From: Desulfococcus sp. 4484_241
GTDB taxonomy: Bacteria > Desulfobacterota > Desulfobacteria > Desulfobacterales > Desulfosudaceae
NCBI GenBank assembly: GCA_002085115.1
Contig: MZGQ01000004.1
Span: 1-35,486 of the forward strand
Direction: 5' to 3'
DNA: 35,486 nt
The notes under the pieces are model-generated. The model had not been told where the DNA came from. It searched no databases and saw nothing but the letters and a program-made list of their open reading frames with translations. Both the position numbers and the translations under genes were made by a program. Within the stretch, counting starts at the first letter, position 1; each line of letters starts with the position of its first letter. Shown in pieces: positions 1 through 8,261 of this stretch.

Positions 1-63
1 TCCACGCTGGGTTACGTAAGCCCCATGGAGTATGAAAGACAGAATTTATTAAAGGTTGCTTAG
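1..63 (+). CDS. IS3-family transposase OrfB, last 20 codons (partial at window edge)
   Basis: The first 60 bases, read in frame 1, give a 20-residue tail containing LGYVSPMEYE, followed by a TAG stop at 61-63. The LGY-SP-EYE signature is characteristic of the extreme C-terminus of IS3-family OrfB transposases (rve integrase fold). The rest of the gene lies outside the window, so completeness and activity cannot be judged. Its position close to the tRNA fragment at 430-476 fits a mobile region to the left. The identification rests on this short motif only. Confidence 0.7.
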   Translation, partial: STLGYVSPMEYERQNLLKVA

Positions 64-229
64 ACAGGGACGGGATTGATCCGTTGTGGTTGTTGCAAAT
101 ACACAAGCGAAGGTGGGGCATGGCTGTAACGGAATCTCGGGGAAATGGAGTGAAAGTCATGCCCCGCCTGAGCGGATCGCTTGTCAAGATGCTTTTTGAA
201 GGTTACAATAAAATATATCTGAAAAACCA

Positions 230-253
230 AAATGGAGTGTCAAATGGAGTGTC
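230..253 (+). repeat. 12-bp tandem direct repeat AAATGGAGTGTC x2
   Basis: The unit AAATGGAGTGTC occurs twice back to back at 230-241 and 242-253, and its first ten bases occur a third time at 143-152. Location about 180 bp from the tRNA fragment is what is expected of integrase or excisionase arm-type sites, but that role is inferred. Confidence 0.6.
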
Positions 254-327
254 CGTTTTTACTGGACCATTACACAATTTTGGGGGTACAAAAAAGGTAC
301 AAACAGACAAGAAAAGGCTTCCTATTT

Positions 328-345
328 TTTGCAAACGTTTGCAAA
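328..345. promoter_or_regulatory. 18-bp perfect palindrome TTTGCAAACGTTTGCAAA
   Basis: The sequence equals its own reverse complement over 18 bases. The GCAAACGTTTGC core resembles operators of LacI/PurR-type repressors, which share an AAACGTTT centre. It lies about 85 bp before the tRNA fragment. Whether it is an operator, an excisionase site or chance is not known. Confidence 0.45.
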
Positions 346-429
346 TACAATAACCGAAAATTCTTGCATTGTCAAGGGTTTTGAAGGAAAAAGATAAAAT
401 ATGAAAAACGGGAAAAACGCTTTTTAGCA

Positions 430-476
430 GATTCCTAATCCATGTGCCGCAGGTTCGATTCCTGCCGGGGGCACCA
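430..476 (+). other. 3' fragment of tRNA-Arg(CCT): attachment-site footprint
   Basis: The 47 bases match the 3' half of a tRNA: anticodon loop TTCCTAA with anticodon CCT at 434-436, 3' anticodon stem TCCAT, a five-base variable region, T-arm GCAGG-TTCGATT-CCTGC, 3' acceptor strand CGGGGGC, discriminator A and encoded CCA. The 5' half is absent: no GCCCCCG acceptor strand lies upstream, and the bases before the loop pair with the 3' stem at only two positions. tRNA 3' ends are the standard target of tyrosine-recombinase elements, so this is read as an att site left by integration into tRNA-Arg(CCT). Confidence 0.8.
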
Positions 477-482
477 ATAAAA

Positions 483-503
483 CCCCGGGAATCACGCCCG
501 GGG
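483..503 (+). terminator. GC-rich hairpin just after the tRNA fragment
   Basis: CCCCGGG (483-489) and CCCGGGG (497-503) form a 7-bp stem with a 7-base loop. It sits 6 bases after the CCA of the tRNA fragment, where a tRNA terminator would be, but no T-run follows. Confidence 0.4.
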
Positions 504-543
504 CAAGAAACAACAACCCACAAAATGCGGAGTTCCGCAAACC

Positions 544-1971
544 ATGGCCCACCACAGAAAAAGAACATCGCTCAAATACAAGCTGAACCTTTTCATCTAT
601 CTTGGCGTTTTTATCCTGCTGCTGAACTTTCCCGTATTGTATCTCGGCGTAAACAACGTCAACCGGAGCATCAGGCAGCTTGAACTGACCGAGGATCTGT
701 ACAATACGATCCTTGAAATGCGAAGGTATGAAAAAAATTTTTTACTGTACCACGACAGAAAAAGCTTGAAATTTATAAAGTATTACCTTGACACGGCCGA
801 AAGACTTCTCACAGGGAACAGTGCATATTTACAAACGATTTCCGACCGGATGGAACTTTCCAGGTTAAACAGTGGAATAAAAAATTATTCCGTCTTCTAT
901 AAAGAGATCCTGAGCATGCCGGAAAGTGAATACAATGTAGATGCAAAAAAACAAAAGGCGATAAGAACTATTGGGAAGCAGTTGGTGGATGAGACTGCCA
1001 TGTTGCTGCATGCAAAGAGGACCCAGATTGCACAGGGAGCTAAAAATGCTCTAAGATGGCCACTTGTCTTCATGGGGGCTATGTTTCTTTTGTTTGCTTC
1101 CGGTGCAAGGCTGATCATAAAAAAAGTTGTCAAACCGCTTGCAATAATTGAGAAAGCCACGGAGAAAGTCGCCCTTGGCGATTTTGGCCCCATATCCTGG
1201 GATGGGCGTGATAAAAACGAGGTTGACCACCTGATAACCGCATTCAACAGGATGGCAAGGGAGCTTGAGGCCAGGGAGGAACAGATCATACACTCGAGAA
1301 AGGTCGCATCTCTTGGCACACTCGTATCCGGTATAGCCCACGAGTTGAATAACCCCATAAACAATATCGTGTTGACCGTGGATTCTCTTGTAGGAAGAAA
1401 AAAGCCCACCCCCGAAAAATGCTCCGAACTCCTGGAAGATATACTGACTCAGGCCCTCAGGGCCAGTGATATTGTGAAAAATCTTTTGGAGTTTTCCCGG
1501 GCCGAAACATCAAGCTACAAGGAACTGGATGTTGCAGCGTTACTTGAAGAAACCATCCGGATCGCCAAAAATCATATCACTCTGTCCCGAATACGCCTGC
1601 ATTATGAGATTGCCGATGACCTGCCGAAAATCAACGGGAACCACCAGGGGCTGCAGCAGGTTTTTTTAAACCTGATCACCAACGCCGTCCAGGCAATGCC
1701 CAATGGCGGCGACCTAACCGTTCGGGCCGGCCTTGAAAACGATAACCGAATAAAGATAGAGATCAGGGATACAGGCGTGGGTATCTCCGACGAAGACCTT
1801 CCGCACATCTTCGACCCGTTCTTCACGACAAAGGAGGTGGGCAAGGGAACGGGTCTGGGGCTGTCGGTCAGCTACGGAATTATCAAGAAACACGGCGGAC
1901 AGATCACAGTCAAAAGCAAGCCCGGCAAGGGCACCACCTTTACGGTGCTTCTGCCTGTAAACCGGGAATAA
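544..1971 (+). CDS. Membrane sensor histidine kinase with HAMP domain
   Basis: A 475-residue sensor kinase that would autophosphorylate and pass phosphate to a response regulator. Visible order: transmembrane helix at about 15-36; periplasmic all-helical sensor at 37-170 containing [10 protein letters not shown], typical of four-helix-bundle/HBM-like ligand domains; second membrane helix at about 172-192; HAMP at 193-245; HisKA with the phospho-acceptor in GIAHELNNP (His266); HATPase_c with N-box [10 protein letters not shown]1 DTGVGIS and G2 GKGTGLGL. The C-terminus has no receiver. No clear Shine-Dalgarno precedes the ATG, but there is no other in-frame start before residue 59. No cognate regulator is adjacent; the stand-alone receiver at 6779 is the closest candidate partner on the same strand. 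Family assignment is firm; signal and partner are inferred. Confidence 0.93.
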   Translation: MAHHRKRTSLKYKLNLFIYLGVFILLLNFPVLYLGVNNVNRSIRQLELTEDLYNTILEMRRYEKNFLLYHDRKSLKFIKYYLDTAERLLTGNSAYLQTISDRMELSRLNSGIKNYSVFYKEILSMPESEYNVDAKKQKAIRTIGKQLVDETAMLLHAKRTQIAQGAKNALRWPLVFMGAMFLLFASGARLIIKKVVKPLAIIEKATEKVALGDFGPISWDGRDKNEVDHLITAFNRMARELEAREEQIIHSRKVASLGTLVSGIAHELNNPINNIVLTVDSLVGRKKPTPEKCSELLEDILTQALRASDIVKNLLEFSRAETSSYKELDVAALLEETIRIAKNHITLSRIRLHYEIADDLPKINGNHQGLQQVFLNLITNAVQAMPNGGDLTVRAGLENDNRIKIEIRDTGVGISDEDLPHIFDPFFTTKEVGKGTGLGLSVSYGIIKKHGGQITVKSKPGKGTTFTVLLPVNRE

Positions 1972-2505
1972 GGCCCGCTCCCTCCCCTCCTTCAAGTTGC
2001 TTTGCCGATCCTCCGGTGGCGGCCCTGAAAAACGCATTTTACCCCCAAGCTCTGCGATTGGCAGGATAATTATCGAAAACCTTGTTGCTTCAAGTGAATA
2101 TCCCTGGAATTTGTCATGGCATGAAAAACAGTTCAAAAGACCGCCATTACTGCCGTTACTATCCAGGGGATAAGCTGTGCCCTAACCCTTTGGGGGGGCA
2201 TTGCTTTGTATGCCCCGGTAATAAGAGATAATTTGGTGAAATTTTAGCGTCCAAGGGGCACGGAAAAAAAATTTTTACCTGCCGTGACCTTCAAGATAAC
2301 TTTACAAAGACCAATCTGTGGATTTTGGGGTTACACATTTTGGTAGACTTCACCGCCCTTTTATGGTAACAATTTTTTTTTGTATTTTTAGGAACCAGGG
2401 GTTTGATGCACGAATCCTAAAACAAGCTGTTTTTATGGATACATATAGCCATGTAAAAATTCCATAAAACAAAAACATCCAGGCTAAATAACGGAGGTAG
2501 CCTAT
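1972..2505. other. 534-base intergenic region with one hairpin
   Basis: No open frame here has a ribosome binding site or recognisable product. An inverted repeat GGGGCAT (2195-2201) / ATGCCCC (2210-2216) could form a hairpin, but no T-run follows. The promoter of the permease operon must lie in the AT-rich 2280-2490 stretch; I could not pick a convincing -35/-10 pair. Confidence 0.4.
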
Positions 2506-3438
2506 ATGTCTTGGTATATCTATCTGCCTATTGCGCACCACAGCGTTCTTTTGCCGGTAATCATCGGACTTGGACTTCTTGTAGGGCTTCTTTCTGGACT
2601 GTTCGGCGTTGGCGGCGGTTTTCTGATGACACCGCTGCTTATCATGATCGGTATTCCCCCCACTGTAGCTGCGGCATCCGATTCAAACCAGATTGTAGCG
2701 GCATCCGCATCGGGGACCTACGCCCATTACAAGCTTGGCAACGTTGACTTCAAAATGGGGTTTCTTTTACTCATAGGCGGTGTTATCGGGGGCACCGGGG
2801 GCGTTCAGATCATAAAAGTGCTCAGGCAGCTCGGAAACGCCGACTTCCTGATCCAGATCACCTACGTCATTATGCTTGGCGGTGTCGGGGGCTACATGTT
2901 CATAGAAAGCCTGCAAAGCCTCAGGGCATCAAAACCGGCCGAATCTGTTCCCCCGGTGGAAAAAAAGGAGTCAGTCTATGCCCGCCTGATGAACAGCATG
3001 CCTTTTAAAACAAACTTTGCAAAGTCCGGAATCGTTATATCCCCTGTCGTCCCGCTTGCCCTTGGTGCTCTTGTGGGTATACTGGCAGCCATAATGGGTG
3101 TGGGCGGGGGATTTATAATGGTCCCGGTTATGGTTTACCTGCTCAGGATGCCCATGCACGTTGTTGTGGGCACCAGCCTGTTCCAGATACTCTTCACCTG
3201 CGTGGACGTTACAATAATGCAGGCCCATTCCAACCACACCGTGGATTTTCTCCTCGCACTTCTTCTTCTGCTGGGGTCAACTGTCGGCGCCCAGCTCGGC
3301 ACCAGGCTGGGCAGACGGTTGAAGGGCGACCAGCTCAAGATACTGCTGGCGTCGCTTGTTCTTATCGTTATGGTGAAAATGCTCATCACCCTGTTAGTGG
3401 AACCCCATTGTCTGCTCTCTTACTACGGAGGTGAATAG
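2506..3438 (+). CDS. TauE/SafE (TSUP) family membrane permease
   Basis: A 310-residue inner-membrane protein of the TSUP family, whose members export or import sulfur-containing anions such as sulfite, sulfoacetate or thiosulfate. The two-fold inverted-repeat architecture is visible: GLFGVGGGFLMTPLL near residues 31-45 and AAIMGVGGGFIMVPV near 194-208, each opening a bundle of membrane helices, joined by a charged loop at about 140-170. Start chosen at the ATG 7 bases after GGAGG. It is the first gene of a tight operon with the Alph_Pro_TM protein and the PPDK-like protein. The substrate cannot be read from sequence; a sulfur oxyanion is plausible for a sulfate reducer. Confidence 0.92.
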   Translation: MSWYIYLPIAHHSVLLPVIIGLGLLVGLLSGLFGVGGGFLMTPLLIMIGIPPTVAAASDSNQIVAASASGTYAHYKLGNVDFKMGFLLLIGGVIGGTGGVQIIKVLRQLGNADFLIQITYVIMLGGVGGYMFIESLQSLRASKPAESVPPVEKKESVYARLMNSMPFKTNFAKSGIVISPVVPLALGALVGILAAIMGVGGGFIMVPVMVYLLRMPMHVVVGTSLFQILFTCVDVTIMQAHSNHTVDFLLALLLLLGSTVGAQLGTRLGRRLKGDQLKILLASLVLIVMVKMLITLLVEPHCLLSYYGGE

Positions 3439-3439
3439 A

Positions 3440-4210
3440 ATGCATAACATAAAAAAAATTCCCACCGTCCTGCTTGGTATGTTAGTAATACTGTTCTGCG
3501 CCAAAACAGCATCACCGGCGCTGTCCCCGGCTGCAACGGTAACTCCTCCGCAGATTAATATAGGCCTCTTTTTTTCCGGCAAGCGGGTTAGCATTGCCGG
3601 TCCAATCCTGCCGGGTCGGGATGTCGTGGTTGAGATCAAGGGCCCTGAGAAAAAAAGCGTGTTCAACATGAAAGGCCGGGTCGGCCCGTTCTGGATGAAC
3701 GTACAAAAAGTCGAGCTTGAAAAGGCTCCCTTCCTTTACATGTTGCTTCTGCCGGAGGGAAAGGACCTCCTTCCCGTGCTTTCTTCCATGGGGATAGGAA
3801 TCAACGAAATAAAAAGAAGAATGGTTGTAAAACCTGAAACAGTATCTCCTGATACCATCTTTCCGTCATTTGTTCAGCTCAAGCAAGCCGACGGCCTGTA
3901 CAAAGAGATGGAAGGAGCGGTGCAGTATTCGCAGGCCAAAGACGGGGCACGCTGTTTCAAGGCTGAATTCTTTATGCCCTCATCCATTGTGCCGGAGGAG
4001 TATAACATCGTCATAAGTGTTTTCCATAACGGTAAACTGGAAGCCACCACCACCCAGAAAATGCCCGTGCACAAAATCGGTGTTGTCAAGGAGATACACA
4101 AAATGGCATACAACCATGGCCTCCTTTATGGGATCCTGTGCGTTATCATTGCGCTGTTTGTCGGAATAACCATGGGACTGGTTTTCAGGGATGAAGGAGG
4201 GGCACATTGA
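3440..4210 (+). CDS. Alph_Pro_TM / TIGR02186 family membrane-anchored protein
   Basis: A protein of about 256 residues with an N-terminal signal or anchor helix, an extracytoplasmic beta-rich domain and a C-terminal transmembrane helix (YGILCVIIALFVGITMGLVF) followed by a short charged tail. It fits the Alph_Pro_TM (TIGR02186) family, which is commonly encoded beside TSUP permeases; function unknown, probably an accessory subunit. I prefer the ATG at 3440 over the GTG at 3431, because GGAGGTG sits 6 bases before 3440 and would touch the GTG. The gene starts one base after the permease stop and its own stop overlaps the next start (TGATG), so the three are translationally coupled. Confidence 0.8.
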   Translation: MHNIKKIPTVLLGMLVILFCAKTASPALSPAATVTPPQINIGLFFSGKRVSIAGPILPGRDVVVEIKGPEKKSVFNMKGRVGPFWMNVQKVELEKAPFLYMLLLPEGKDLLPVLSSMGIGINEIKRRMVVKPETVSPDTIFPSFVQLKQADGLYKEMEGAVQYSQAKDGARCFKAEFFMPSSIVPEEYNIVISVFHNGKLEATTTQKMPVHKIGVVKEIHKMAYNHGLLYGILCVIIALFVGITMGLVFRDEGGAH

Positions 4211-6765
4211 TGTCAAGCCTCGGCAGCTCGTTTTCTTCTTTAAAAGGCCTGCTGCAAAAAGGAAAAAAAAAACAGGTCCCCTTTTCCGATCTTTTTATCT
4301 GGTTTCAGGACATACTTGAAAAAAACAATGCTGCCCTTGCGATCATCGCTGATATGGACGGGAAAACCGGCGGGGATTTTATATTCGACAAGAAATACCT
4401 GTCTGACAATGTTAAAAAACTTGCAGAGCTTGTCCGAAGAAACGCCTATAACCTGAATTACATAACAGACAACCGTTACCCGGAACTCTATGGCGTAATA
4501 GAGGGGATTATAAAAAAGCTCGAAGCAGATCTCTCCGGGAAGATAACCGCCTCCGAGGTCCCCAAAATATACTTCCTGGACAAAATAGAAGATGGCATGG
4601 AAGACGTTGTCGGCTGTAAGGCCTACAACATCTCAAGAATCATGGCCCTGTCAGAAGTAGGCATACCTGACGGCTTCGTTGTCACCATAGGCGGTTTCAG
4701 AGATTACCTGGCTTACAACAACCTGTTCGAGGCGATAGATACCGCACTTGAAAAATGTAAAAACGAGCCTGAAGCAATAGAATCGATTTCAAACGGTCTC
4801 AGGCTTAAGCTGCTCGGTGGAGAGATCCCCCCCTCCCTGAGGCGCCATTTACTTGCCGCGGGAGAACAACTTTGCGGTGCAAGGCAGGATAGGTGCCGTC
4901 TTGCGGTTCGCAGCAGCGGTATAGGTGAAGACGGTAGCCTGAGCTTTGCCGGAATTCACGATTCCTTGTTGAATGTCCAGTTCCATGAACTGCTGTCCAG
5001 TTACAAGAAAGTGCTGGCAAGCCTGTACAGCAAGGCAGCCCTTGAATACCGGCTGAAAATGGATATACTGTCACTTGAGATGGCAATGCCGGTCTTATAC
5101 CAAAAAATGGTGAAAAGCCGCGTTTCCGGGGTCCTGTTCACGCTCGACCCAAACGACCCTGACCGGGATGAAAGTATCCTCAGCGCCGGCTCCGGGATTG
5201 GAGAGGCCGTTGGCGGTGACTCGGAGGTTGACACGTTTCGCGTCCTGCGCAACCATCCCTACACGGTGGTGAATCAGCAAGTCGGCTCAAAGACACACTC
5301 CCCGGCCTCAGAAGAACCGGATGTTTCTCCCATGAAAGATCCTTGCCTTACCCATGATGAGATAGCGGCAATAATGGATACCGGGCTTTTACTCGAAAGA
5401 TTCTTTAAGGTCCCCATGGATATTGAGTGGGGCATAGATGAAGATGGGCAGCTTTGGATCCTCCAGGCCAGGCAACTTAATATACCTGCATCGGCCCTGG
5501 CGCAACATACACAGCAGAAAAATGTGGCAGATGGGTACCCTGTAATCTTCAGGAACAGGGGAATGGTTGCATATCGGGGGATCGGAGCAGGCCCGGTGTA
5601 TATAGTAAAAGATGAACAGGATCTCGGCAAGTTCCCCAAGGGAGGGGTGCTGGTTTCACAATTTTCTCCCCCATGGCTGGCCAGGGCGATACCACGGGCC
5701 AGTGCGGTCATCACCGATATCGGCTCAGTAACCGGACACATGGCGACCGTTGCCCGTGAGTTCAGGATTCCAACAATTGTAGGGGCCCAGATCGCAACCC
5801 AGCTGCTGGAAGCAGGCCGGAAGATCACGGTTGACACTGAAAAAAACATTGTCTATGAAGGCATCGTCCAGGAACTCATACGCTACAAGCTGCTTGAAAA
5901 GCCCAGCTTTGAAACAACTCCGGAATTCCAGATCCTGCGCAGACTGCTAAAAAAAATAGCGCCTCTTTATCTTACAAATCCTGATGCCCCAAACTTTACC
6001 CCCAAAGGCTGCCGCACCCTTCACGATGTTATGAGGTTTATACATGAGAAAGCATTTCAGTCACTTGTGAAAAGCGGCAAGAATTCCCGGTCTTTTATAA
6101 AACGTGGCGGGAAACGGCTTAAAACTGACATGCCGATTGACCTGGTGCTTATCGATATCGGCGGCGGTCTTGCGAAAACCGCAAAAGAAGAAGTTTGTGT
6201 GGATCCGGAAGATATAACATCCATTCCGATGAAGGCTATATGGAAAGGGCTGAGTTCACCTGGCACCTGGAGTACCGAGCCGGTTCCCGTGGATATGAAG
6301 GGGTTCATGTCCAGCATGACAAGAACGCAGGGCACCGAAATCATGGGAAACGCACTGCCCAACGTCAACCTGGCCGTCCTGGGTGCAGACTATGTGAATC
6401 TTAGCATGCCGCTTGGCTACCACTTCACAACAGTGATTGCGTCCATAGGGAGCTCCCCCCAGAATAACAATATCTCCTTCAGGTTCGCAGGGGGTGTGAC
6501 CGATATAACACGCCGATCAAGAAGGGCCAGTCTGATTGCAAAAATTCTGGAGGTGATCGGCTTCAAGGTGGAGATAACCGGTGATCTTGTTATCGCAAGT
6601 TCTGTCAACCTGATGGAAGAAAATATGGCAAGGCAGCTTTTTGTAATCGGGAAACTCATCGGTTTTACAAGGCAGCTTGACGTTTTACTGAAAAATGACG
6701 AAGATATTGATTATTACTTTAACAAGTTCATGGAACAGATAGACAATCCCGCCAACCCACAATAA
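4210..6765 (+). CDS. PEP/pyruvate-binding (PPDK-like) protein with swivelling His domain but no PEP barrel
   Basis: An 851-residue cytosolic protein. About 120 N-terminal residues are unassigned; a PPDK_N ATP-grasp nucleotide-binding domain follows at about 125-430 (RLAVRSSGIGEDG, QARQLNI); then the phosphohistidine swivelling domain at about 450-560, with the catalytic His in TGHMATVAREFRIPTIVG (His510). The last 290 residues (GCRTLHDVMRFIHEKAF, LVLIDIGGGL) are not the PEP-utilising TIM barrel of PEP synthase or PPDK. So it can probably phosphorylate its His from ATP, but the acceptor chemistry is unknown. Start: ATG at 4210 overlapping the previous stop, 8 bases after AAGGAGGGG. Operon with the permease, the Alph_Pro_TM protein and a receiver suggests a phospho-relay or regulatory role; that is inference. 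Confidence 0.85.
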   Translation: MSSLGSSFSSLKGLLQKGKKKQVPFSDLFIWFQDILEKNNAALAIIADMDGKTGGDFIFDKKYLSDNVKKLAELVRRNAYNLNYITDNRYPELYGVIEGIIKKLEADLSGKITASEVPKIYFLDKIEDGMEDVVGCKAYNISRIMALSEVGIPDGFVVTIGGFRDYLAYNNLFEAIDTALEKCKNEPEAIESISNGLRLKLLGGEIPPSLRRHLLAAGEQLCGARQDRCRLAVRSSGIGEDGSLSFAGIHDSLLNVQFHELLSSYKKVLASLYSKAALEYRLKMDILSLEMAMPVLYQKMVKSRVSGVLFTLDPNDPDRDESILSAGSGIGEAVGGDSEVDTFRVLRNHPYTVVNQQVGSKTHSPASEEPDVSPMKDPCLTHDEIAAIMDTGLLLERFFKVPMDIEWGIDEDGQLWILQARQLNIPASALAQHTQQKNVADGYPVIFRNRGMVAYRGIGAGPVYIVKDEQDLGKFPKGGVLVSQFSPPWLARAIPRASAVITDIGSVTGHMATVAREFRIPTIVGAQIATQLLEAGRKITVDTEKNIVYEGIVQELIRYKLLEKPSFETTPEFQILRRLLKKIAPLYLTNPDAPNFTPKGCRTLHDVMRFIHEKAFQSLVKSGKNSRSFIKRGGKRLKTDMPIDLVLIDIGGGLAKTAKEEVCVDPEDITSIPMKAIWKGLSSPGTWSTEPVPVDMKGFMSSMTRTQGTEIMGNALPNVNLAVLGADYVNLSMPLGYHFTTVIASIGSSPQNNNISFRFAGGVTDITRRSRRASLIAKILEVIGFKVEITGDLVIASSVNLMEENMARQLFVIGKLIGFTRQLDVLLKNDEDIDYYFNKFMEQIDNPANPQ

Positions 6766-6778
6766 ACAAGGAGGGAAC

Positions 6779-7159
6779 ATGGCAAAAACGACCATATGCA
6801 TTCTGGACGACGAGGCGATTGTCGGGAACCGCCTTAAACCGGAGCTTGAAGACGAAGGTTACGAAGTGGAAACCTTCACCGACAGCATGACGGCTTTGAA
6901 AAGAGTAGACGAGACCTGTTTTGATATCTTCATTACAGACCTGAAGATGGAAGGAATCGACGGCATGGCTTTCCTGGAAAGGGTAAAAGACAGATGCCCG
7001 AAGAGCGAGGTTATCGTCATTACAGGCTATGCCACGATGGAAACCGCTCGGGAATCGCTTACCAAGGGGGCATATGATTTTATCGCAAAGCCTTTCAGGA
7101 TTGAAGAAATAAAAACGGCTGTTGCAAAAGCAAAAAAACGGCGGGAAAATCCTTCATAA
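6779..7159 (+). CDS. Stand-alone CheY-like response regulator
   Basis: A 126-residue receiver domain with no output domain. All catalytic residues are present: acidic pair Asp10/Asp11, phospho-acceptor Asp54 in FITDLKM, Thr82 in ITGYAT and Lys104 in AKPF. It begins 13 bases after the PPDK-like gene behind AAGGAGGG, so it is the last gene of that operon. The sequence resembles receivers of NtrC-type regulators (YDFIAKPF). With no effector domain it must act by protein contact; the sensor kinase at 544-1971 is the nearest possible donor and the PPDK-like protein the nearest possible target. Both links are inferred. Confidence 0.92.
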   Translation: MAKTTICILDDEAIVGNRLKPELEDEGYEVETFTDSMTALKRVDETCFDIFITDLKMEGIDGMAFLERVKDRCPKSEVIVITGYATMETARESLTKGAYDFIAKPFRIEEIKTAVAKAKKRRENPS

Positions 7160-7166
7160 CAAACAA

Positions 7167-7204
7167 CGGCAGACTGTCCTGCCGGTGTGTGAGGAATTTT
7201 TTTG
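7167..7204 (+). terminator. Possible weak terminator after the receiver gene
   Basis: CGGCAG (7167-7172) and CTGCCG (7179-7184) form a 6-bp stem with a 6-base loop; a T-run at 7197-7204 lies 12 bases downstream, farther than in a standard intrinsic terminator. Confidence 0.35.
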
Positions 7205-7454
7205 AAATTGGATGCCGAAAGATTTCAGTGTTCGGGTAAACCGCCTTGATTACATCTGCCGTATTGCCCGACATTTGTAGTAAATAATTACGGCTTTATA
7301 ACGACGCCTTGCAGCTGTATGCCGCAGGCCGGCCTGTGAGCAGAGCAACCCGTGAAATCGAATTAACCGGATTAAGCTGTTTAAGCTTCATATTATGGGA
7401 CAAAGATGATGTATTCTGTCCCTATAGTAAAAATAAGAAAGGAGGGCCAAAAAA

Positions 7455-8261
7455 ATGGCTATCATAACAATCTCCAGAGGCTCGTACAGCAAAGGACAGG
7501 CAGTGGCTGAAAAAGTCGCGCAAAAACTGGGCTACGAGTGTATTTCCCGCGACGTGCTTATCGAGGCATCGGAAAAATTCAATATCCCCGAGGTCAAACT
7601 GGTGAGAGCCATTCATGATGCGCCGTCGATCCTGAGCCGTTTTGGATATGGGAAAGAGAAATATATATCTTTCATAAAAGCGGCCATCTTAAACCATTTT
7701 AAGAATGATAACGTGGTTTACTGTGGTCTTGCAGGCCATTTCTTTGTCAGCGAAGTCCCCCATGTTCTGAAGGTCAGGATCATCGCTGATTTCAAGGACA
7801 GGGTCCGGCTCGAGATGGAACGGGAGGGGATTTCAGAAAAGGAAGCGGCCCATATACTGGAAAAAGACGACAAGGAGCGAAGGAAATGGAGTTTGCACCT
7901 CTACGGAATAGACACATGGGACCCCAGCCTATATGACCTTGTTATTCACATAAAAAAAATAAGTGTAGACATTGCGGCAGACATTATCTGCAATACAGTA
8001 AGTCTTGAAGAGTTCAGAACAACTCCTGAGTCGCAGAAAATGATAGAAGACCTGGCTCTTGCAGCAGTGGTCAAGGCGGCTATTGTCGATCTGAAACCGG
8101 ATGTAGCGGTTTCTGCCTCGGATGGGAGGGTCACAATAAAAACATCGGAAATCGAATCCCGCAACATCTCGCTTGAAAAGAATATAGAAAAACTGGCCAT
8201 GGCCGTTGACGGGGTGAAAGAGGTGCAGATCATCGTCCGCCCGAAAGATATAGCCGATTAA
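7455..8261 (+). CDS. Cytidylate kinase-like family protein with C-terminal BON-like domain
   Basis: A 268-residue protein. The N-terminal ~190 residues match the cytidylate-kinase-like (AAK_26) P-loop family: ISRGSYSKGQAVAEKVAQKL near residues 6-25 carries a nucleotide-binding loop and is followed by the alternating helices and strands of a small-molecule kinase. The C-terminal ~75 residues (alpha-beta, ending in DGVKEVQIIVRP) look like a BON-type domain. Start supported by AAAGGAGGG 8 bases upstream. It lies 295 bases after the receiver on the same strand, so it may form its own unit. In anaerobes such proteins occur beside TSUP and PPDK-like genes, and CMP phosphorylation has not been shown for this subfamily as far as I know; the substrate is unassigned. 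Confidence 0.8.
   Translation: MAIITISRGSYSKGQAVAEKVAQKLGYECISRDVLIEASEKFNIPEVKLVRAIHDAPSILSRFGYGKEKYISFIKAAILNHFKNDNVVYCGLAGHFFVSEVPHVLKVRIIADFKDRVRLEMEREGISEKEAAHILEKDDKERRKWSLHLYGIDTWDPSLYDLVIHIKKISVDIAADIICNTVSLEEFRTTPESQKMIEDLALAAVVKAAIVDLKPDVAVSASDGRVTIKTSEIESRNISLEKNIEKLAMAVDGVKEVQIIVRPKDIAD

Larger units (their letters stand above)
64..429. other. Non-coding tail of an integrated element, rich in short repeats
   Basis: I see no convincing gene between the IS3 transposase stop and the tRNA fragment. The stretch holds a 12-bp exact tandem repeat, two GGTACAAA direct repeats 11 bp apart (285-292 and 296-303) and an 18-bp perfect palindrome. Short direct repeats beside an attachment core are typical of integrase arm-binding regions, so the stretch is read as the end of a mobile element. 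An 89-codon open frame at 84-353 has no ribosome binding site and no recognisable content. Confidence 0.45.

Noticed and set aside
430-476. Intact tRNA-Arg gene
   Set aside because: The 5' half (acceptor strand, D-arm, 5' anticodon stem) is missing from the sequence upstream.
203-568. 121-codon - strand frame containing GAPGRNRTCGTWIR
   Set aside because: This peptide is the well-known spurious antisense translation of a tRNA 3' end; here it covers the tRNA-Arg(CCT) fragment.
2107-2135. Sigma54-like site TGGCATG ahead of the permease operon
   Set aside because: The -12 half (TTGC) is absent at the right spacing.
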